14,435 bases of DNA from Bacteroidales bacterium (GTDB lineage: Bacteria; Bacteroidota; Bacteroidia; Bacteroidales; Muribaculaceae). Below the pieces are notes generated by a model. The model saw nothing but the letters and a program-made list of their open reading frames with translations. It did no database searches and was not told where the DNA came from. The stretch's first letter is position 1, and every line of letters starts with the position of its first letter. A program made the position numbers and the translations under genes. Below are positions 5,758-12,072 of the stretch, piece by piece. The DNA lies in the NCBI GenBank assembly GCA_004557195.1, contig SFER01000038.1:1-14435 (forward strand). The letters are read 5' to 3'.

Positions 5758-6846
5758 ATGAAAAGATTACTAACCATATTGATGCTTTGCATCGCCCTTC
5801 CATTGGCTGCATTCACCGCTCGCGCAAGCGAGGGCGAATCCGATGGGTCGGTGGATGCCAAAGGCATCATTTTCGACCACCTCGGCGACCGTTATGGCTG
5901 GGAAGTGCCGTTTAACCATCATGCGAGCATCCCATTGCCTATCATCGTGCGCTCGCAGAGTGGCGAATGGCACATATTCAGCAGCGCACGCCTTGAGCAC
6001 AATGCCGAATACGAAGGTTTTGTAATCGCCACAGAAGGCTCTTATCCGGGCAAAGTGGTGCAACGCATCGCCCAACCCGACGGCACAGTTGAGGAGTATC
6101 GACCCCTCGACCTGTCGATAACCAAGAACGTGCTTGCGCTCTTCATTTCGGCACTGGTTGTCGTTCTCTGCATCTTCTCGGTGCGCAACTGGTATCGCAA
6201 AAACGGGCTCAAAGCACCTCGCAAAGGTAAAGCCTCAATCGAATTTGTTGTCGAATTTGTCTATTTCGGCGTCATCCGTCCGATTCTTGGCAAGAAGGCT
6301 CACAAATTCGCCCCCTATCTGCTCACAGTGTTCTTCTTCATCCTTGTGATGAACCTGCTCGGGCTTATAGTGATATTCCCCGGTGGTGCCAACCTCACCG
6401 GCAACGTGGCTATTACACTCGTATTGGCTTTATGCACATTCTTGATGACAAACCTTTTTGGTACAAAACACTATTGGAAAGATATCTTCTGGCCCGATGT
6501 GCCGGTGTGGCTCAAATGCCCGCTGCCCATCATGCAATTGATCGAGGTGTTCGGTATGTTCACCAAGCCGGCTGCCCTCACTGTGCGTCTTTTCGCAAAT
6601 ATGATGGGTGGACACATGATTGTGATTACTCTCACCTTGCTCATCTTCATTTTCGCCGCATTCGGCGCAGTGGCAACAGGTGGAGCAACAGTCATTTCGA
6701 TTGCTTTCTCAGTGTTTATGTTGGTCATCGACACCTTGGTTAGTTTCATCCAAGCGTATGTGTTCACTATGCTCTCTACAATCTTCATCGGACTTGCACA
6801 AGAGGGTGGACACGAAGAACATGAAACAATAAAAGAAAATAATTAA
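5758..6846 (+). CDS. atpB: F1F0 ATP synthase subunit a (AtpB) with signal peptide and periplasmic extension
   Basis: Subunit a forms the proton half-channels of F0 against the c ring. I place the start at ATG 5758 (362 residues) because it opens a typical signal peptide: MKR, a hydrophobic core, then a likely signal peptidase I site after ARA at residues 21-23. The upstream GTG at 5734 would lie inside atpC. Residues about 24-118 form a soluble, presumably periplasmic domain with the patch WHIFSSARLE (71-80). The conserved membrane part starts around PLDLSITKNV (116-125). The essential Arg is Arg277 in LTVRLFANMMGGH. His286 and Asp325 occupy the positions of E. coli Glu219 and His245, and FIQAYVF (330-336) matches the last channel helix. 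The tail is rich in Glu and His. Confidence 0.96.
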   Translation: MKRLLTILMLCIALPLAAFTARASEGESDGSVDAKGIIFDHLGDRYGWEVPFNHHASIPLPIIVRSQSGEWHIFSSARLEHNAEYEGFVIATEGSYPGKVVQRIAQPDGTVEEYRPLDLSITKNVLALFISALVVVLCIFSVRNWYRKNGLKAPRKGKASIEFVVEFVYFGVIRPILGKKAHKFAPYLLTVFFFILVMNLLGLIVIFPGGANLTGNVAITLVLALCTFLMTNLFGTKHYWKDIFWPDVPVWLKCPLPIMQLIEVFGMFTKPAALTVRLFANMMGGHMIVITLTLLIFIFAAFGAVATGGATVISIAFSVFMLVIDTLVSFIQAYVFTMLSTIFIGLAQEGGHEEHETIKENN

Positions 6847-6886
6847 TAAAAAACAAATAAATTAAAACTCTCAAAACTTTACAATT
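6847..6886 (+). promoter_or_regulatory. A/T-rich translation leader of atpE
   Basis: This 40-base gap is nearly all A and T (TAATAAAAAACAAATAAATT at its start) and has no Shine-Dalgarno motif. Unstructured A/U-rich sequence is the expected initiation signal in Bacteroidota, and subunit c must be made in many copies per complex, so this may be a translational enhancer comparable in role to the one before E. coli atpE. The last bases plus the ATG, TTACAATTATG at 6879-6889, recur exactly before nuoM at 14023-14033. Confidence 0.4.
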
Positions 6887-7129
6887 ATGTTAGGAATGAT
6901 TTTAGCAGCAGAGGCTCTCGCAGTTGTCGGAGCATGTTTAGGTGCAGCAATCGCAGCAATCGCAGCAGGTATCGGTATCGGTAGAATCGGTTCGTCGGCA
7001 ATGGAAGCTATTGCTCGTCAACCCGAATCGGCAGGCGACATCCGTAGTAACATGATCGTAATCGCAGCCCTCATCGAAGGTGTGGCACTCTTTGCGGTTA
7101 TCGTTTGTATCCTCGCTTTGTTTATCTAA
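6887..7129 (+). CDS. atpE: F1F0 ATP synthase subunit c (AtpE)
   Basis: Subunit c is the hairpin proteolipid that forms the rotating ring of F0. The 80-residue product has two hydrophobic helices (about 8-36 and 54-79) joined by the polar loop ARQPE (43-47). The ion-binding carboxylate is Glu64 in ALIEGVALF. Gly65 follows it, and helix 1 has Ile31 where sodium-dependent rings such as that of Ilyobacter have Gln32, so I infer proton rather than sodium coupling. Glycine repeats (AAGIGIGRIG, 26-35) allow tight ring packing. A second ATG at 6896 is a possible alternative start. It lies between atpB and atpF, the usual place. Confidence 0.97.
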   Translation: MLGMILAAEALAVVGACLGAAIAAIAAGIGIGRIGSSAMEAIARQPESAGDIRSNMIVIAALIEGVALFAVIVCILALFI

Positions 7130-7144
7130 TCATAAATTCTCGAA

Positions 7145-7642
7145 ATGGAATTGTTCATGCCCGAATTTGGGCTGGTATTCTGGATGTTCGTCTCCTTTGC
7201 CATCCTTTTCTTCCTTTTGGCAAAGTTTGCTTGGCCTTTCATAGTCAAGACGCTCGAGGAGCGCGCCGACTTGATCGACAAGGGGGTGCTCTATGCACAA
7301 GATGCGAAGGCTCACCTCGACAACGCCAAGGCAGAGGCCGATGCGCTCATCAAGCAAGCGCAACAGCAGCAGGCGGAAATTCTACGCGAAGCAGCCAAGA
7401 TGAAATCGCAGATTATCGAGGAAGCCAAGGGCGAAGCCTCGAAAGAAGCGAAAAAACTCATCGACGCAGCACAAGTTTCTATCGAGCAATCGCGCAAAGA
7501 AGCCGAATCGCAATTCCGTAAAGAAGTGAGCGAATTTGCTTTGCAAATCGCCGAAAAGGTGATGCGCAACTCTCTCCAGAGTGGCAAAGCTCAATCGGAA
7601 TTAGTCAACAAACTTCTTGACGAGGTTGAACTTAAAAATTAA
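7145..7642 (+). CDS. atpF: F1F0 ATP synthase subunit b (AtpF)
   Basis: Subunit b is the peripheral stalk that holds F1 against rotor torque. The 165-residue product has one N-terminal membrane helix (about 8-28, with FWMFVSFAILFFLLAKF) followed by a long charged helix rich in Ala, Glu, Lys and Gln (about 35-150), as expected for the coiled-coil dimer. VKTLEERADLID (34-45) is the usual segment just after the membrane. There is one b gene and no b' copy, so a homodimer is expected. The ATG at 7145 lies 15 bases after the atpE stop, and atpH starts 5 bases after its own stop. Confidence 0.96.
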   Translation: MELFMPEFGLVFWMFVSFAILFFLLAKFAWPFIVKTLEERADLIDKGVLYAQDAKAHLDNAKAEADALIKQAQQQQAEILREAAKMKSQIIEEAKGEASKEAKKLIDAAQVSIEQSRKEAESQFRKEVSEFALQIAEKVMRNSLQSGKAQSELVNKLLDEVELKN

Positions 7643-7647
7643 GCAAA

Positions 7648-8187
7648 ATGAATGAAGGTCTAATTTCCGGCAGATATGCCAAGGCACTTTATAAGCATTG
7701 TCTGGAAGCAGGCAACGCCGCCCAAGTGTATGCTCAAATGACACAGTTGGCGAATACTTTCGAATCCGAGAAATTGCTTCAATCGACTGTGGACAACCCA
7801 TATCTCCTCCCCGCCGACAAGCAACGCCTGTTGCTCACCGCAGCCGGAGCCGACAAGGGTGGCAGCGTCGATAAGTTTGTTTTGCTTTTGATTAAAAACA
7901 ATCGCGTAAACCTGATTAGAACCATGGCTCTTTCGTTCGGCGATATCTATCGCAAGGCGAATTCTATCGCCCGTGTGGTGATTACTACCGCCGCCGATAT
8001 CGACGAGAAAGAACTCTCTAAAATCAAAAACATCGTGCAAAAGCATGTTGCCGACAAGACTATCGAATTGTCGCATGTCGTTAATCCCGACCTAATCGGC
8101 GGTTTCACTGTTACCGTCGATTCGCAGATGCTCGATGCTTCGGTGCGTAATCAATTAAAAAATTTGCGTTTAAAACTCCTAAGTTAA
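7648..8187 (+). CDS. atpH: F1F0 ATP synthase subunit delta (AtpH)
   Basis: Subunit delta (OSCP family) links the peripheral stalk to the top of the F1 head. The 179-residue product begins with the family signature SGRYAKALYK (7-16) of the N-terminal helical domain. Its C-terminal part contains ARVVITTAADIDEKELSKIK (108-127), NPDLIGGFTVTVDSQMLDAS (146-165) and RNQLKNLRLKL (167-177), the conserved block with the IGG turn. The length is typical. It sits 5 bases after atpF and 6 bases before atpA, so these three genes are tightly packed. Confidence 0.96.
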   Translation: MNEGLISGRYAKALYKHCLEAGNAAQVYAQMTQLANTFESEKLLQSTVDNPYLLPADKQRLLLTAAGADKGGSVDKFVLLLIKNNRVNLIRTMALSFGDIYRKANSIARVVITTAADIDEKELSKIKNIVQKHVADKTIELSHVVNPDLIGGFTVTVDSQMLDASVRNQLKNLRLKLLS

Positions 8188-8193
8188 TTTAAG

Positions 8194-9765
8194 ATGGTAA
8201 ATCCAAGTGAGATATCAGATATTCTAAAACAACAACTCGACGATGTGCGTGGCAAAATGTCGTTTGAGGAAGTTGGTACCGTCTTGGAAGTGGGCGACGG
8301 CGTTGCGCATGTCTATGGGCTCGAAAATGTAAAAGCCAACGAACTCGTTGAGTTTGAAAACGGCGTGAAAGGCGTCGCGCTCAACCTCGAGGAAAGCAAC
8401 GTGGGTGTTATCTTGCTCAACAGCGTTAACAAGGTCTCGGAGAATATGAAGGTGCGCCGCACCGGCGAAATCGCCTCCATCCCTGTGGGCGAAGGGCTTT
8501 TGGGACGTGTTATCAACGTCCTCGGCGAGCCTATCGACAACAATGGTCCCATCGAGGGCTCTCTTGTTCACCTCCCGCTCGAAAGAAAGGCTCCCGGTGT
8601 TATTTTCCGTCAGCCGGTTAACCAGCCGCTTCAAACCGGTATTAAAGCCATCGACTCGATGGTGCCCATCGGTCGCGGTCAGCGCGAGCTTATCATCGGC
8701 GACCGCCAGATTGGTAAGACCGCTATCGCAATCGACACTATTATCAATCAGCGCGCCAATTTCGAGGCAGGCAAGCCGGTTTACTGTATCTATGTGGCTA
8801 TCGGACAGAAAGCTTCATCGGTTGCAGCCACAGTGAACGAATTGCGTGTGCACGGCGCCCTTGACTACACTATCGTGGTAGCCGCCACAGCTGCCGATTC
8901 GGCTTCTATGCGCTATTATGCCCCCTTCGCAGGTGTGGCTATCGGTGAATATTTCCGTGATACAGGTCGCGATGCCCTTATCGTGTATGACGACCTCTCG
9001 AAACAAGCCGTTGCCTACCGCGAAATCTCCCTCGTGCTCAAGCGCCCTTCGGGTCGTGAGGCTTATCCGGGTGATATTTTCTATCTCCACAGCCGTTTGC
9101 TCGAGCGCGCAGCCAAGATTATCGACAACCAGCAGGTGGCTTCGAGCATGAACGACCTCCCCGAGGCTCTCAAGCCTATGGTGAAGGGTGGTGGCTCACT
9201 CACCGCGCTCCCTATCATCGAAACTCAGGCAGGCGACGTGTCGGCTTACATCCCCACAAACGTGATTTCTATCACCGACGGTCAGATTTATCTCGAATCC
9301 GCTCTCTTCAACCGCGGTATACGTCCCGCTATCAATGTGGGTATCTCGGTTTCGCGTGTGGGTGGTAACGCTCAGATTAAGTCGATGAAGAAAGTGGCAG
9401 GTACACTCAAAATCGACCAGGCTCAGTTCCGCGAGTTGGAATCTTTCACCAAATTCGGTGGCGACATCGACCCTGTTACAGCAAAGGTTATCGACAAAGG
9501 TCGTAAAAACGAGCGCCTCCTCATCCAACCACAGTATTCTCCTGTGGCAGTTGAGGAACAAGTTGCCGCAATCTTCTGTGGCACAAAGGGCTTGCTCGAA
9601 AACGTGCCTCTCGACAAAGTCGCTGAGTTTGAAAAAGCGTTTATCCAATTGCTTAAGGCTAAATATCAAAAAGAGGTGCTCGACGTTATCAAGGCAGGTA
9701 AGCTCACCGATGAGGTTACCGACTTAATCACTTCGTGCGCCAAAGAAGTTGCAAGCAGATACTAA
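8194..9765 (+). CDS. atpA: F1F0 ATP synthase subunit alpha (AtpA)
   Basis: AtpA is the regulatory, non-catalytic nucleotide-binding subunit of the F1 hexamer. The 523-residue product has the N-terminal barrel (about 25-95, with VGDGVAHVYGL), Walker A GDRQIGKTA at 169-177, the Walker B region ALIVYDDLS at 261-269, and the arginine finger Arg388 in GISVSRVGG, which reaches into the beta catalytic site. FGGDIDP (421-427) and RLLIQPQYSP (441-450) mark the C-terminal helical domain. Length and motif spacing are normal. The start at 8194 follows AATTTAAG, without a Shine-Dalgarno motif. Its separation from atpD by five genes reflects the atpD-first order of this cluster. Confidence 0.98.
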   Translation: MVNPSEISDILKQQLDDVRGKMSFEEVGTVLEVGDGVAHVYGLENVKANELVEFENGVKGVALNLEESNVGVILLNSVNKVSENMKVRRTGEIASIPVGEGLLGRVINVLGEPIDNNGPIEGSLVHLPLERKAPGVIFRQPVNQPLQTGIKAIDSMVPIGRGQRELIIGDRQIGKTAIAIDTIINQRANFEAGKPVYCIYVAIGQKASSVAATVNELRVHGALDYTIVVAATAADSASMRYYAPFAGVAIGEYFRDTGRDALIVYDDLSKQAVAYREISLVLKRPSGREAYPGDIFYLHSRLLERAAKIIDNQQVASSMNDLPEALKPMVKGGGSLTALPIIETQAGDVSAYIPTNVISITDGQIYLESALFNRGIRPAINVGISVSRVGGNAQIKSMKKVAGTLKIDQAQFRELESFTKFGGDIDPVTAKVIDKGRKNERLLIQPQYSPVAVEEQVAAIFCGTKGLLENVPLDKVAEFEKAFIQLLKAKYQKEVLDVIKAGKLTDEVTDLITSCAKEVASRY

Positions 9766-9778
9766 AAACTGATTAAAA

Positions 9779-10672
9779 ATGGCAACGTTACGAGAATTGA
9801 AAGGACGAATAGGGTCGGTGGGCTCCTCAGAGAAAATCACCGGCGCTATGAAAATGATTTCATCAGCCAAAATGCACAAGGCGGAGGGCGCTCTCGGCAG
9901 ATTGCTGCCCTATCGAAATCAGATTCAAACAGTGATAGGACACCTTTTGAGTGCCGATGCGCAATTCACATCACCGCTTCTCGAGGCGCGCGAGGTTAAG
10001 CGCGTCGCACTGGTGGTGCTGGGCAGCGACGACGGCTTGTGCGGTGCCTTTAATATGCAAGTTTTCAAGCGTCTTCTCGAATATATCAGAGTCGCTAAGG
10101 AAAAATATGGCACCTCGCTCGAAATCACCGTTATCCCCATCGGTAAAAAGATGGTCAAGGCTGTCGCTAAACTTGCCGATTCCGGTATCTCGCTCGAGCA
10201 GTGCAATCTTAATACCCGTAGTTCATCGGTCGAAGTCCGCGACTTCACCGATGACTTGAAGGGTAGATTTGTCAACAAGGAATTCGACCGCGTCGATATC
10301 CTCTACACTCACTTCTGCAGTGTGAGCAGGCAGACAGTCGAGGTGAACTCCCTGTTGCCGGTGTCGATGGACAACCTCTTGGCTCATAGCGGCGCCTCCA
10401 AGCCCGATGCCAATAAGCCTTGTCTCTTTGAGCCGGATGCTCAGTCAATCTTCAGAAGCGTTCTCCCGCTCTTCATCCTCTCGGTGATGCAAGAAATCGT
10501 TACCGAGAATGTCGCTTCCGAGCAAGCAGCTCGCGTGATGGCTATGCAGAGCGCTAACGACAACGCCAAAACGCTCCTTGAAGAACTTCAATTGGAATAC
10601 AACAAGTTGCGCCAGCAAAGTATCACTACCGAATTGCTCGATATCATTGGCGGACAATCAAATAAAGATTAG
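9779..10672 (+). CDS. atpG: F1F0 ATP synthase subunit gamma (AtpG)
   Basis: Subunit gamma is the central rotor shaft turning inside the alpha3beta3 head. The 297-residue product starts with the family's N-terminal helix (RELKGRIGSVGSSEKITGAM, 5-24, then KMISSAKM). The Rossmann-like middle carries SDDGLCGAFN (83-92), where most families have an Arg in place of the second Asp. The C-terminal helix has ARVMAMQSANDNAKTLLEEL and YNKLRQQSITTELLDIIGG, the region facing the beta lever. The length is normal. It ends the atp block; nuoI starts 47 bases later. Confidence 0.97.
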   Translation: MATLRELKGRIGSVGSSEKITGAMKMISSAKMHKAEGALGRLLPYRNQIQTVIGHLLSADAQFTSPLLEAREVKRVALVVLGSDDGLCGAFNMQVFKRLLEYIRVAKEKYGTSLEITVIPIGKKMVKAVAKLADSGISLEQCNLNTRSSSVEVRDFTDDLKGRFVNKEFDRVDILYTHFCSVSRQTVEVNSLLPVSMDNLLAHSGASKPDANKPCLFEPDAQSIFRSVLPLFILSVMQEIVTENVASEQAARVMAMQSANDNAKTLLEELQLEYNKLRQQSITTELLDIIGGQSNKD

Positions 10673-10719
10673 GTTGAGAAATAAGTCTAACAGTTTTATT
10701 ATATTAGTGTAATTAATTT
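10673..10719 (+). other. 3' junction between the atp block and nuoI
   Basis: These 47 A/T-rich bases separate the atpG stop from the nuoI start and are the longest gap between genes in the cluster. I find no stable hairpin with a T run and no TAnnTTTG promoter. A short CTAA/TTAG pairing spans a loop too large to count. There is no repeat, insertion sequence end or tRNA fragment, so read-through from atpG into nuoI is expected. Confidence 0.6.
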
Positions 10720-11232
10720 ATGAGTATCAAAGATTATTTTGCATCGCTTTTCAATGGAATTGTGAGTCTCTTGAAGGGTATGCAAGTAACAGGCAGGGAA
10801 CTGGTTACTCCAAAAATCACTCACCAGTATCCCGAAAACCGCGACTCTTTGGACATCCCTGAGCGCTTCCGCGCGACTCTCGCGCTCAAGTACGACGCCG
10901 ATGGCAACCACAAGTGTATCGCATGCGGTTTGTGCCAGATGAATTGCCCGAATGGCACAATTACCATCGAATCTAAGATGGTGGAGATGCCCGACGGCAA
11001 GAAAAAGAAAAAATTGGTGCGTTATATGTACGACCTCGGAAGTTGCACCTTCTGTCAGTTGTGTGTCACCTCGTGCCCTCACGGTGCTATTGAATTCTCC
11101 AACGATTTCGAGCAGGCTGTGTTCACCCGCGACAAATTGGAGAAACAACTCAATTATCTCCCCGAGAAGGAAATCGAGGCTCCTGCTCCTGCAGCTGCTC
11201 CCGCCAACGATGTAAAAACAGAAATCAAATAA
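10720..11232 (+). CDS. nuoI: NADH-quinone oxidoreductase subunit I (NuoI), 2x[4Fe-4S] ferredoxin-like
   Basis: NuoI carries the two [4Fe-4S] clusters (N6a and N6b) that pass electrons to N2 in NuoB. The 170-residue product has two complete CxxCxxCxxxCP motifs: Cys66, 69, 72, 76 (CIACGLCQMNCP) and Cys109, 112, 115, 119 (CTFCQLCVTSCP). The N-terminal helix (MSIKDYFASLFNGIVSLLKG) and ERFRATLALKYD (49-60) are standard. The tail from about 152 is an Ala/Pro-rich low-complexity stretch of unknown role. With NuoEFG missing, this subunit and NuoCD form the exposed end of the electron chain and are the likely docking surface for the donor. nuoJ starts one base after the stop. Confidence 0.97.
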   Translation: MSIKDYFASLFNGIVSLLKGMQVTGRELVTPKITHQYPENRDSLDIPERFRATLALKYDADGNHKCIACGLCQMNCPNGTITIESKMVEMPDGKKKKKLVRYMYDLGSCTFCQLCVTSCPHGAIEFSNDFEQAVFTRDKLEKQLNYLPEKEIEAPAPAAAPANDVKTEIK

Positions 11233-11233
11233 T

Positions 11234-11749
11234 ATGGAACAAGTAGGATCTATCGTAATGTATCTTATAATTGCGCTCGCAATTATAGTCTTTTCGGTGA
11301 TGGCGGTTACCGAGCGTCGCATCTTGCGCGCCGCAACCTATCTGCTTTTCACTCTCTTTGCCGCAGCGGGCATCTATTTCATGCTCGACTACCAATTCCT
11401 CGGCGCTGTGCAGATTGCTGTATATGCCGGCGGCATTATGGTGCTTTTCGTGTTTGCTATTTTGCTCACACACAAGCCCGGTGAGAAGACTGCGCTGTTG
11501 TCGTCGAAAAAGAAAGCATTGGGTGCCATCGCCGCTCTGTTGTGCGCTGTGGTTTCGGGAGTGGCTGTGTTCACTCAGCTCTCGTTTGCCACTGCTCGAC
11601 TCGGTGAAAATCCCGGTGTGGATATGTCAGCCATCGGTGAGACTCTCATGGGCACTGCCCGCTCGCAGTATCTCCTCCCATTCGAGGCTGTCAGTGTGTT
11701 GTTATTGGCTTGTATAATCGGTGGTATTGTTGTCGCCCGTAAAAAATAG
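11234..11749 (+). CDS. nuoJ: NADH-quinone oxidoreductase subunit J (NuoJ)
   Basis: NuoJ is a membrane subunit of the complex I E-channel region, between NuoH and the antiporter-like subunits. The 171-residue product has about five hydrophobic segments. FLGAVQIAVYAGGIMVLFVF (55-74) is the signature third helix, which contains the pi-bulge in solved structures. YLLPFEAVSVLLLACIIGG (146-164) matches the conserved last helix, followed by the short basic end VARKK. The start is one base after the nuoI stop and nuoK follows 6 bases after its own stop, indicating tight coupling. Confidence 0.95.
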   Translation: MEQVGSIVMYLIIALAIIVFSVMAVTERRILRAATYLLFTLFAAAGIYFMLDYQFLGAVQIAVYAGGIMVLFVFAILLTHKPGEKTALLSSKKKALGAIAALLCAVVSGVAVFTQLSFATARLGENPGVDMSAIGETLMGTARSQYLLPFEAVSVLLLACIIGGIVVARKK

Positions 11750-11755
11750 TAAGAT

Positions 11756-12067
11756 ATGGAACAATCAGTTTATTTCTACATTATCCCCAGCATTGTAATG
11801 TTTTGCTGTGGCGTTTACGGCTTCATCACCCGAAAAAATATGATTGCGATTCTCATATCGCTTGAATTGATGCTCAATGCTGTCAACATCAACTTCTCCG
11901 TTTTCAACCGTTTCCTTTTCCCCGACCAGATGGAGGGCATGTTCTTCGCGCTCTTCTCCATTGGTATCGCGGCTGCCGAAACGGCGTTGGCAATCGCTAT
12001 TATCATCAATATCTACCGCGAAGTGAAGGATATCGATATTAATGAACTCACCAAAATGAAATTTTAA
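11756..12067 (+). CDS. nuoK: NADH-quinone oxidoreductase subunit K (NuoK)
   Basis: NuoK is the small MrpC-like membrane subunit that carries two buried glutamates of the proton path. The 103-residue product has three membrane segments. Glu37 in ISLELMLNAVNINF and Glu75 in GIAAAETALAIAI correspond to E. coli Glu36 and Glu72. Length and spacing are normal for the family. It sits between nuoJ (6-base gap) and nuoL (5-base gap), the conserved order. Confidence 0.97.
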   Translation: MEQSVYFYIIPSIVMFCCGVYGFITRKNMIAILISLELMLNAVNINFSVFNRFLFPDQMEGMFFALFSIGIAAAETALAIAIIINIYREVKDIDINELTKMKF

Positions 12068-12072
12068 TCGCT

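Noticed and set aside
5734..6846. GTG at 5734 as the atpB start.
   Set aside because: It lies inside atpC and would put eight extra residues before the positively charged start of a clear signal peptide; ATG 5758 fits much better.
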